A stretch of DNA of 64,000 bases. It comes from Bolinopsis microptera (Eukaryota > Ctenophora > Tentaculata > Lobata > Bolinopsidae). Shown here piece after piece: positions 12,401 through 24,400 of the stretch. Position 1 is the first letter of the stretch, and the number at the start of each line of letters is the position of its first letter. A program made the position numbers and the translations under genes. Under the pieces are notes generated by a model. That model did not search any database and had not been told where the DNA came from. It worked only from the letters and a program-made list of their open reading frames with translations. The DNA lies in contig NC_087072.1 of the NCBI RefSeq assembly GCF_026151205.1, positions 9,049,669-9,113,668 on the forward strand. Direction: 5' to 3'.

Positions 12401-15400
12401 CTCCTCAGTCCTCAGTCCTCCTCCTCATCCTTCTCGTCAGTCTTCTTCATCCTCAGTCCTCCCCAGTCCCCCTCCTCCTCCTCCTCCTATTCAGTCCTCC
12501 TCCTCCTCATTTCTCCTCAGTCCTCATCCTTTTCAGTCCTCATGAGTCCTCCTCCTCCTCTTCCTCCTGAGTCCTCCTCCTGGGTCCTCATCCTCCTAGG
12601 TCCTCCTCCTTCTCCTTCTCCTCAGTCCTTCTTCTCCTCCTCCTCCCTCTCAGTCATCCTCCTCAGTCATCCTATTCAGCCATCCTCCTCAGTACTCCTC
12701 AGTCCTCCTCCTTCTCTGTCCTCCTCAGTCCTCTTCCTGAGTCCTCCTCCTAGGTCTTCCTCCTCTTCATCCTCCTCAGTCCTCAGTCCTCCTCCTCAGT
12801 CCTCCTCCTTCTCAGTCCTCCTCCTGAGTCCTCCTCCTGAGTCCTCCTCCTGAATCCTCCTCCTCTTCCTGAGTCCTCCTCCTAGGTCCTCCTCCTTCTC
12901 CTCCTCCTCCTCCTCAGTCCTTCTCCTCCTCCCTCTCAGTCATCCTCCTCAGTCATCCTCCTCAGCCATCCTCCTCAGCCATCCTCCTCAGCCATCCTCC
13001 TCAGCCATCCTCCTCAGCAATCCTCCTCAGCCATCATCCTCAGTACTCCTCAGTCCTCCTCCTCAGTCCTCATCCTCCTCCTCAGTCCTCCTCCTCATCC
13101 TTCTCCTTAGTCCTCCTCCTCCTCAGTCCTCCCCAGTCCCCCTCCTCCTCCTATTCACTCCTCCTCCTCCTCCTCAGTTTTCCTGAGTCCTCCTCCTGGG
13201 TCCTCCTCCTCCTAGGTCCTCCTCCTTCTCCTCCTCAGTCCTTCTCCTCCTCCTCCTCAGTCCTCCTCCTCCTCCCTGTCAGTCATCCTCCTCAGCCATC
13301 CTCCTCAGTCCTCCTCAGTCCTCCTCCTCCTCCTCAGTCCTCATCCTCAGTCCTCCTCTTCAGTCCTCCTCCTCCTGGGTCCTCTTCATCCTCCTCCTCT
13401 TCCTCCTCAGTCCTCCTCCTCATCCTTCTCATCAGTCCTCCTCCTCCTCAGTCCTCCCCAGTCCCCCTCCTCCTCCTCCTCCTCATATTCAGTCTTCCTC
13501 CTCCTCCTATTCAGTCCTCCTCCTTCTCATTCCTCCTAAGTCCTCCTCCCTGAGTCCTCCTCCTCTTCCTCCTGAGTCCTCCTCCTAGTTCCTCCACCTT
13601 CTCCTTCTCCTCCTCAGTGATTCTCATCCTGCTCCTCCTCCTCAGTCATCCTCTTCAGTACTCCTCAGTCCTCCTCCTTCTCAGTCTTCCTCAGTCTTCT
13701 TCCTGAGTTCTCCTCCTCCTCCTGAGTCCTCCTTCTGGGTCCTCCTCCTGATCCTCCTAGGTCCTCCTCCTTCTCCTCCTCAGTCCTACTCCTCCTCCTC
13801 AGTCCTCTTCCTCCTCCTCCTCCCTCTCAGTCATCCTCCTCAGCCATTCTCCTCAGCTATCCTCCTCAGTCCTCCTCAGTCCTCATCCTCCTCCTCAGTC
13901 CTCCTCCTCCTGAGTCTTCCTCCTCTTCATCCTCCTCAGTCCTCAGTCCTCCTCCTCATCCTTCTCGTCAGTCTTCTTCATCCTCAGTCCTCCCCAGTCC
14001 CCCTCCTCCTCCTCCTCCTATTCAGTCCTCCTCCTCCTCATTTCTCCTCAGTCCTCATCCTTTTCAGTCCTCATGAGTCCTCCTCCTCCTCTTCCTCCTG
14101 AGTCCTCCTCCTGGGTCCTCATCCTCCTAGGTCCTCCTCCTTCTCCTTCTCCTCAGTCCTTCTTCTCCTCCTCCTCCCTCTCAGTCATCCTCCTCAGTCA
14201 TCCTATTCAGCCATCCTCCTCAGTACTCCTCAGTCCTCCTCCTTCTCTGTCCTCCTCAGTCCTCTTCCTGAGTCCTCCTCCTAGGTCTTCCTCCTCTTCA
14301 TCCTCCTCAGTCCTCAGTCTTCCTCCTCAGTCCTCCTCCTCATCCTTCTCATCAGTCCTCCTCCTCCTCAGTCCTCCCCAGTCCCCCTCCTCCTCCTCAT
14401 ATTCAGTCTTCCTCCTCCTCCTATTCAGTCCTCCTCCTTCTCATTCCTCCTAAGTCCTCCTCCCTGAGTCCTCCTCCTCTTCCTCCTGAGTCCTCCTCCT
14501 GGGTCCTCATCCTCCTAGGTCTTCCTCCTTCTCCTTCTCCTCAGTCCTTCTTCTCCTCCTCCTCCCTATCAGTCATCCTCCTCAGCCATCCTCCTCAGTA
14601 CTCCTCAGTTTTCCTCCTTCTCTGTCCTCCTCAGTCCTCTTCCTGAGTCCTCCTCCTCCTCCTGAGTCCTCCTCCTGGGTCCTCCTCCTCTTGGGTCCTC
14701 CTCCTCCTAGGTCCTCCTCCTCAGTCATCCTCCTCAGCCATCCTCCACAGCCATCCTCCACGGCCATCCTCCTCAGCCATCCTCCTCAGCCATCCTCCTC
14801 AGTACTCCTCAGTCCTCCTCCTTCTCGGTCCTCTTCCTGAGTCCTCATCCAGCATCCTCCTCCTTCTCCTCCTAAGTCCTCCTCCTGGGTCATCCTCCTC
14901 CTAGATCCTCCTCCTTCTCCAATCATACATCTACGTCTCCAGTGTCTCCAATGTCTCCAATGTCTCCAAAAGCTTTGTCTCCAATGTCTCCAATGTCCCC
15001 AATGTCTCCAATGTCTCCAATGTCTCCAAAAGCTGTGTCTTCAATGTCTCCAATGTCTCCAATGTCTCCAGGACATGTCTCTGCACCCTATTTTTTCAAA
15101 AAAGACAAAAGACATTGGAGACATTGGAGACATTGGAGACATGTCACCCCCCTCCCCCCCCCCCCCCCCCCCCCTTATAAGCGGGCACTCTGATTTCCAG
15201 TTCCGACCAGGTTAGGGGCAGCATTTAAAAAGCGCTTATGAGCGCTTTTTTATTCCGGGCACTCCCCCGTTCCGACCAGGTAAGGGGCAGCATTGTAAAA
15301 CGCTTATAAGCGCTTTATAATTCTTGCCAACCCATGCCATGGGTGATAGGAAAAGTGGTAGAAAAGCGATCATAAGCGCCTATAAGCGCTTTTAAATCCT

Positions 15401-18400
15401 GACTCTGCCGGTGCACCCCAGGTTGCTCAGAAAAGCACATGAAAGTTCCAACCAGGTTAAGGGGAATTGAGAAATCGCTTATAAGCGCTTTTAAATTCCG
15501 GGCACTACCCCGTTCCGACCAGGCTAGGGGCAGCATCGAAAAAGCGCTTATAAGCGCTTTTTAATTCCTGCTCACCTGGCCATGGATGATAGGAAAAGCG
15601 GTAAAAGCGGTGAAATAGCGATGAATTAGCCGTAATAAGCGATTTCTTAAAAAACGCTTATAATCGATTATAAGCGGTTATAAGATGTAATATAGCTTTT
15701 TCCTGACTCAATTTTAAAAGCGCTTATAAGCGCTTTATTTGCGCTTTACAAACAGCTAAATTGCACCCCAATTATAAGCGCTTATAATCGCTTATAAATG
15801 GTTCAAAAAAGCGCCTACGAATCGCTTATCCGGCCAACCGCTTATCCACCCGTTTTTGGCGCCAATCCTACTGGAAAACCGCTTTCAAATCGCTCAGCGA
15901 CGCTAGTAAGCGCTTAAAAGCGCTTATAAGCGCTTTTAAATTCAAAAAAGCGCTTTTTTGAATTATGACATCAATTATAGTCGATTATAAGCGATTTTTT
16001 TTGAACCGTTTATATAATCGTAAAAAAAGCGATTGTAAACGGTTTTTTTTTTAAAAGCGCCGAAAAAGCGCTCAATAAGCGATTATCGGCGCCGATCATA
16101 AAATATCGTTTATGGAAACTTGCCTAATTTTGTTTGATTAAGTGTTTCATATTTTATAATTACGATTTAAGGTACAGTTAAATTGTGTATAATTGCTTAT
16201 TATATATTATAGTCATAACATTTTCTGAAATAATTCATTAAATCCCCGGCTGTGCCCTCGGCAGATGTATGGTTATTGGCCGGGGCCGGGGTAAATATTT
16301 TGGCCGGGGCCTGCCCCCGGTTAATTGCTAAATTTTGGCCGGGGCCGGGAAGAGCCGGGGTTGTGATTTTTGCCGGGGCCGGGGACCAGGTCAAACACTG
16401 ATAACGTTGCATTACACAATTGTTGAGTTTAACATAATATTATAACAAATAACTTATAAGGTTAATGTCTTACATTGAGTTTCCTTACAATTCAACTTGA
16501 ATTGTCGGGAAACTTGAATTGAATTCAAGATGTATAATTCTAGAATTATCCTCATAGAAGTTTTTACAATTAGCTGGGCAAGATGACTGGGACTAGTTGA
16601 GCTGGCGAAGCCGCGAAGGGCATAATTCAATATTGTAACTTTTGAACATTAGATTCCAATACATTATGTGTACTAGCAGGAACCCGTATAATATAACCCT
16701 AAACGGTGTCAAGACTCAATATACTAAAATAATTATTACCTATTTAATTGGCGTTTTTGACACCACTTGGGGGTCCAAATTTTAGGCTCTAAAATCATTA
16801 TTCCTTGGCCAATTTTTTATTTTTTCATGCTGATTTGAAGGCCATTAAAGCATTTGACCCAGCCAAAAAAGTTCCAGTTGTATATCTTTTACGGTTTTTG
16901 CGGAAAGTCGCGTTAAAGTTGATGCCGTGGTGTCAGTAAAATGGCACAGATATATATATATATCGTCTCGCTTTATATATAGTAAGATAAGCTAATATAA
17001 TAGCTAAGATGCCTGCAATATTATCTAACTACAAGTACAACTCTAATACATTTCATCGTGAATTGAGCGACTCTATTTCGATCTGTTGAGGGATTACGAT
17101 CCAAGATTAACCTTCTTTTGTTTTTATCAATTATCGATAGTATTAAAACTTGCTGCATTATCAACTTACCATCTGACAATCTGTTTTCCTGATTTAAAAG
17201 TAATACTTTCTCTCCGGTGTTTTTCATTTTACATTTGAAAAACTTTTGACCCTAACCATAGTTATGGGCATGTCGATATTATCTCATTGTACACAGCAGT
17301 ACAAAGTACACAAATCTGATCGAACAAATATCGGCCGATGGTGCGATAAAGTGCGGTATTAAGTAAATAGTGCAATTCTGCAAACCGCACCCACCGCACT
17401 TATATGTTGCCTCTGAACCCAATCATATGTAATTAAATTGTGCTCATTTCACTAGCAAAGCTTACAGATATAAGACCCGCGTTACAAACAATAAGAGTCC
17501 TAATGTAAGACACCAAATAGCCACCGATTATACCTGTGCATCAGAGCTGAAGAGGGTAGAAGAGGAGGTAGGATGAGGAACTTCAGGGCCACTACCAGAG
17601 TTAATGAGGAGGACTCTGTCACCATCAGAGGGTCTACAGCAGCACGTGCAAAACACTGAAGACACACTGTACACACAAATGTAGAGAAGACTCGCTACTT
17701 GCGCGACGTACAGGTAGAACTGTACTTCGTTCAATGTGTCTTGTCTGAGGGAGGTAACTTATTTGTTATCAGTCAGATAAAATTAATATATTCACGTCAA
17801 AACAATTGTACTTCTTGACTATAATAAGCTCTATGAATGGATGAAGCTTTAAAGAAGTACCAAAAAAGCAGGTTGACTTGAAGATAATTGAAAAAGGTTG
17901 GTCCAAATAGCAAACCTTTGAAAGAACCAGTGCGGACTATTCCAAGCAGAGAAAGAGCCCGCATACCTAGCAAGGTTACCAAACCAGAACAGGGACGGTA
18001 CTATGGGCAACATCTTCTTACTGGTCAGATAGAGGGATGTGGTAATTATCCAGGCTATCAGGTCTATACTGATCTGAGAGGGAGAGGGGTAATCATTTCA
18101 TTGTTAATTCAATGATTTGTTATTAAGTTGTGTTTTAAGAATACTATAATATCATGAAGATGATTTGAGTATGGACTATGAGGAGGTAGTCAAGTGACTT
18201 CTATTATCTAGTAAAACATTGTCCATATTATTAGTGTGTGATTAAAAAGTTCAAAGCATTGGAAATTATGAAATTATGAACACAAGATTATGATGTTTGG
18301 GATGTTTGTTATGCTTTATATAGTTAGTGAACCAGCTAACTACGTTTCCTTCGCTTTGTAATTATTGTTTAAATTATTTAGTTATATTTTATTCGATATC

Positions 18401-21400
18401 TTTGTCGCAAAGAAGCGGGGTAGTAAGTACTGTGTTTCGTTTCGTTTCGTTTCGTAATTGTTATTATTAATTGAGGGAAAGGCTTGCATTAAGCTTGTGT
18501 TACTGGAGCGTGTCACAGTTGTCAGAAGTGTGAAAGGAGCAAGCATGCCGTAACCACGGTAACGAGATTTTTACATCTAGCCATTAGCAGCCGGTAGCAC
18601 GATATTTTGCTGACTTAGCTAATTGTACTCCTAAGACTTCAGAATCATACGTCACCGGTCACCTGAAGACCGCGCAAAGCATAATTTTGTCTCACCCCTA
18701 TACCATGACAGATTGGCCATGGTAACGTGTAACTCTAGGTAGTATGTACTAGATATAATATAAATAGAAGGTAACAGGACCGACTATATATAGAGCCTGG
18801 AATCTAATCAGTTGTGATTTAATTATTGGTAGATATTGGTCTGATGACCACGTACCCCGATCATTTCCCCTTCTGTTCATGTTGTATTCTGCAGGCAAGA
18901 AGATTGACATGGTCAGACGTTTAGTGCAGTGGTCGTGTCATTTTTTAGGATGTTCCTTATGTAGATCGAGAAACTAACGCGAACGCCTTAAAATCAATGA
19001 ACAAATACATTTTTATGGTATTATTATATATAAGAGTAAAATATGTACGCTAATGACGATTACAGTAACTCGGCGACTGAAAGGATGCCCATAATTTTCA
19101 TCAGCACAAGATTGTATTGAAATATTATAAATCTATTATATCTAAGTGTCGTAAATCAATTTTTAATTGTCGTACGACAAAATTTATATCAGTCTGATTT
19201 TAGTTGGAATGTGACTACCGAACTTAGAAGTAGCAGCACAAATAATTCACTATTTGTCCTTCGATATTAGTTCCTATCTTAGAACAAGTATGTTCATCAG
19301 TTCATGGTTTCTTCCTTTGTGTGTTCTATTGATAAAATCAAACATTTGCTACGTCCGCCGCAGATTTTTATTCTTCCGCAGAACTTGTTTTTCTTGTGCT
19401 AATACTTTCTCGTCTCGCTTAATAAACACTAAAGCGTTTATTATTCTGAGCAGTGAGCTGTAGGCTCGAACACTTCCTCTTCTCGAAATTCGTCATGCTT
19501 ATCTAGTATCTACCCTCTCCTCGCTTGGATGTTTTCTACAATTACAAGGGCGGGGATAACTTGTTTTATTGATGTTTTCGAGCAGAAACAGTTTTTCTTC
19601 ACACCTGTACCGGATAACGGTTTGATAAGGACTTCATACGTTTTCTGCCTGATGTACGTGGGGTAAACACTTATGTGACTTTAATGTTTTTCTGAACCTC
19701 ATGACTAGTTTTGTTTATAAGGCTCTACAGTCTACAGTTTTCTTAATCAAGATATCACTGTACTATGGGGTTCTAATATTAAGACGCAATGAAACTACCT
19801 AACTATAAGGTTTTCTATTATAGTCTACTATCTAGGTTTCTCTTGTTACTCTTATTACTGTGCAAGCTGCACCTGAAAGGTGGTACTACTGATTTTGCTG
19901 GTGATATTTTGCAGTGATTACTGTGCAAGCTGCACCTGAAAGGTGGTATTATTGATTTTGCTGGTGATGTTTTGCAGTGATTACTGTGCAAGCTGCACCT
20001 GAAAGGTGGTATTATTGATTTTGCCGGTGATGTTTTGCAGTGATTACTGTGCAAGCTGCACCTGAAAGGTGGTATTATTGATTTTGCTGGTGATGTTGTG
20101 CAAGCTGCACCTGAAAGGTGGTATTATTGATTTTGCTGGTGATATTTTGCAGTGATTACTGTGCAAGCTGCACCTGAAAGGTGGTATTATTGATTTTGCT
20201 GGTGATGTTTTGCAGTGCTTTATATTAATATGATATGCACATTTTTTCTTCGCCGACACGTCAAAGCATAACTTGTAGTTGTACTGATCATTAAAATATT
20301 CGCAAGCGCCGAATCCATCTTACAGAGAAGCCATTGTAGTCCATGTTACAGTTGACAGTTCAGAGTTTCAGTTGTTGTAACTTCATATTGCATCTGTATC
20401 TTGATTGTAGATTTGCATTGGGTTTTGATGGCCACTCATATTTTTCATAATCGCACCAGATTTGTGTCCAGTTTTTTCTCCTCCATGCTAAGTGTAAGTT
20501 TTGAAACTTGTGACCGGACAGGGAGTGCAACTATAAACTAATCGCACCGTTTTGAGAGCACCTGACAACATAGTCGGATCAACTATAAACTAATCGCATT
20601 GATTTTCTAAAACGAACTGTAATATCGTGTTCCATAATTTCAATACATAAGGGGTCGTTCACATAATATCACGTAATCAATATTTAAGCAATTAATACCC
20701 CCCTCTGTAATCAACCGTAATTAAGACCCCACCCCCGCCCCCCCCCCCCCCCCCCCCTCCTGACAGCAATATTACGTAATCATGGCCTCCCCCCCCCCCC
20801 CCCCTTGACTTTTTTCCCTAGAAAACACTTATCTCTACGTTTCATGCTACCCTGATCATGCTATCATGATGAGCCGAAACCATTGTTATGATATCCAGCC
20901 AAGCACCTTCTAAACTACTGACTATTATAGCCGGATATTCGATCAATTTCTAAATTGTATCACTGCAGCTGAACTACAACGATACTTCCCAAAGAATATC
21001 TTCTCTCATAGTTCGTTATCCCCATGACAAGTCAGGATTATGAGTACAGTAACCAAACTGTTTATAGCATTAAAAGTGATGCAGTACGGTACACTTTGGC
21101 AGGATACTACCTGGTCGTCATCAGCTCATCTTTCATAGGAGACACAATCATTCTCATAGCATCTATAAAATACAAGGCTTTCAAACTGCACAATGTGATG
21201 ATTGTCATCATCCAGCACATTGCGGTCTGTGATTTGTTGGTTTCAGTTGCAGAGGTACTCCCGAAAGTTGTTTCTATTTCCGCTGGTGAATGGGTGTTAG
21301 GCAGATTCCTGTATCACCTCTTATATTATCTGAGACTTTATGTCATGATATCAAGCTTACTTCTTATCTGTACCATGACCACCAGCAAGGTGCTGCTCCT

Positions 21401-24400
21401 AGAATACCCCCTCCGACTCGGCGCAACATCATCCAACAAAGCACATGTGATCTGTGCGGCAAGTTGGCTAGCTGCTTTTGGGTTACCTCTGACTCATGCT
21501 ATCGTAGATCGACAGGATAGCTTCTTTTCATACAGAGATTATTCAATCGAATACGGTTACTCATCTGATATTTGGAAATGGCTGCGACCTTTAAGTGCAG
21601 TGATATTCGGAGTAGTACCAACGTGTCTGGTTGTAGTGAACACAATGTATTTGCTGATAAAAGCCAAGCGAGTGGCTCGCAGGGGCCAAGAAAGTCTGAA
21701 GTGGCAAGGGATCAACGCGACTATTCTTACAGCAACGGTTTACTGTCTTTCTGTCTTGCCAATGGTTACGTACTTTATTGGAGAATCCCAAATCAAAGTT
21801 GATGAAAAAAGCCAAAGTTTCTTCCACACCTCTTTTTACAGAATAGCTTCTTCATCATTTTCCCTGAATACCATCTGTAACTTTTACATCTATAGTTTGA
21901 CTGTGAATGGTTTCAGAAACTTTGTCCGATCGATAAAAACACTAGTGTCCAGTAGGCTTTCTGCCAATTTGGAGGGAACGTCAACTAAACACGGTGAGAG
22001 ATTTATTGACTTAATTTTATTTACCACACTGATAAATTTCAGTAAAATTTCTACTCAGTTGTCAATTACTTACTGTAACTGTTAATTCAGAGTGTTGTAA
22101 CAGTTCATTCTTCAGGTGGAGGAAAACCGAAAGCGAAAGCGAACACGGGAAATGCTAATGGTAAAATAATAGAAGGAACACCAGTATGATTGTAATTGGT
22201 AACATTTATTTTGGGAATGGATTTCGAAAACCTTTCGGAACTTGTAATTTTACAATCAGAAAATGAAAGAGACAGTTAAGTGACCCCGACCCTTTCTTCA
22301 GATATGAAAGTTGAGCCCATAATTTATAACTTTGTTAATATAAGAGTTTGTGTGTGTTTTATTATTTAGTTATTTATTTCCGGTGTTTTTACTAGGTTTA
22401 CCCCTTATTTCTTAATCAATGTATCTGTTGAAACTCTTATTGATCAGTGTTTTGTGAATGATTAATGTTGTGATGTGGTATACTTGGATCGTTTTGATAT
22501 TTAATATATAATTTTAATTTTATTCGTAACACAACTCATTCAGCAATTTAACTAAACCAAACAAATTCTTCTCAAGAGCATAAGAAATAATTAATGTCTT
22601 GATAAATGGTACACGAAAGTAATAGAATTTCAAATAATCACCAAACTCAAATTATAGCTGAAACGTTAGGTACTAACATGAATAATGAGGTAAGCGTATG
22701 AAGGACCCTGCATAACGATGTATGTTACCATCCGAGCAATCAGCACTCCTATCACAACCACGTGACACAGCAGTTTTAATCTGCTGCCCTGTTGAAATAA
22801 TATCGTTACTGTAGTTTTACCACGATTTTACCTCAGCGTTACCTCAGTGTTACCTTAGTGTTACCTCAGTGTTACCTTAGTGTTACCTCAGTGTTACCTC
22901 AGTGTTACCTCAGTGTTACCTTAGTGTTACCTCAGTGTTACCTTAGTGTTACCTCAGTGTTACCTCAGTGTTACCTCAGTGTTACCTTAGTGTTACCTCA
23001 GTGTTACATCGGTGTTACCTCAGTGTTACCTCAGTGTTACCTCAGTGTTACCTCAGTGTTACCTCAGTGTTACCTTAGTGTTACCTCAGTGTTACCTCGG
23101 TGTTACCTCAGTGTTACCTCAGTGTTACCTCAGTGTTACCTCAGTGTTACCTCAGTGTTACCTCAGTGTTACCTCAGTGTTACCTTAGTGTTACCTCAGT
23201 GTTACCTTAGTGTTACCTCAGTGTTACCTCAGTGTTACCTCAGTGTTACCTTAGTGTTACCTCAGTGTTACCTCGGTGTTACCTCAGTGTTACCTCAGTG
23301 TTACCTCAGTGTTACCTCAGTGTTACCTCAGTGTTACCTTAGTGTTACCTCAGTGTTACCTCGGTGTTACCTAAGTGTTACCTCGGTGTTACCTCAGTGT
23401 TACCTCAGTGTTACCTCAGTGTTACCTTAGTGTTACCTCAGTGTTACCTTAGTGTTACCTCAGTGTTACCTCGGTGTTACCTCAGTGTTACCTCAGTGTT
23501 ACCTCAGTGTTACCTCAGTGTTACCTCAGTGTTACCTCAGTGTTACCTCAGTATTACCTCAGTGTTCCCTTAGTGTTCCCTTAGTGTTACCTCAGTGTTA
23601 CCTCAGTGTTACCTCAGTATTACCTCAGTGTTACCTTAGTGTTACCTCAGCTCAGTGTTACCTCAGTGTTACCTCAGTGTTACCTTAGTGTTACCTCAGT
23701 GTTACCTCAGTGTTACCTTAGTGTTACCTCAGTGTTACATCAGTGTTACCTTAGTGTTACCTCAGTGTTACCTCAGTGTTACCTCAGTGTTACCTCAGTG
23801 TTACCTCAGTGTTACCTCAGTGTTACCTCAGTGTTACCTCAGTGTTACCTTAGTGTTACCTCAGTGTTACCTCAGTGTTACCTTAGTGTTACATCAGTGT
23901 TCCCTCAGTGTTACCTTAGTGTTACCTTACCCATGGTACAATCCAGCCACATAACAAGGAGTCGAGAGAAATTTTTGCAAGTATGACGTAATGACGGATC
24001 AAACATTCCAAATCAATCAGGGACCGTTCACATATTACGTAATCGCTTTTTGGTCAATTTTTAACCCCTCCTCTCTCCCCCATCCGTAATCAATTTTATA
24101 CATAGCTATTGTGTCAAAATTACACTAGCGTCATCATTTCGAACCCCCCCCCCCTCGGCTGATTACGTAATATGTGAACGACCCATAAAGAGACTAATCA
24201 GTTATTTAAACGAAGGTGAAAGTGAAACTACAAACCCACGTAGGGAGTTTGATCGGTTCTTTGGGGGCGATCAGTGAAACTAGGAGACCGAAGAACGCCA
24301 GGGTTCCCAGAAGAGTTGCACATAGCAACTCGTACATGCATGGGTTTATACCGTCATCAAACCATTGCGTTATCGAGATAGGACACACTGATTAGTTCAC

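Larger units (their letters stand above)
8853..16408. mobile_element. hAT-type non-autonomous foldback transposon with perfect 8-bp TSD
   Basis: The element spans 8861-16400 and is flanked by identical ATAACGTT at 8853-8860 and 16401-16408. The termini read CAGTGGTCGACC and, inverted, CAGTGTTTGACC. Starting with CAG and making an 8-bp duplication is diagnostic of the hAT superfamily. Next come GC-rich subterminal blocks of CCGGGGCCGGGG (8868-8990, 16240-16390), then long inverted arms (about 9050-10505 against 15180-16125) studded with the self-complementary 14-mer GCGCTTATAAGCGC in more than a dozen copies. There is no transposase, so movement must rely on a partner in trans. It sits in a 9.7 kb intron of the ABCB6-like gene and is itself interrupted by element E1. 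The subterminal palindromes are probably transposase-binding sites (inference). Confidence 0.88.

Noticed and set aside
10521-14767. Long Ser/Pro/Leu-rich or Glu/Gly-rich ORFs in the CCT/AGG tracts (also 26878-27249, 41573-44674)
   Set aside because: They are translations of simple purine/pyrimidine satellite, open in several frames at once, inside elements E1-E3.
19855-20216. CRISPR-like array
   Set aside because: The 63-bp units are contiguous and nearly identical with no unique spacers, in an animal genome: a minisatellite.
22858-23986. ORFs with [11 protein letters not shown] repeats
   Set aside because: An 11-bp repeat translates periodically in all three frames; no start context, and the region is an intron of the ABCB6-like gene.
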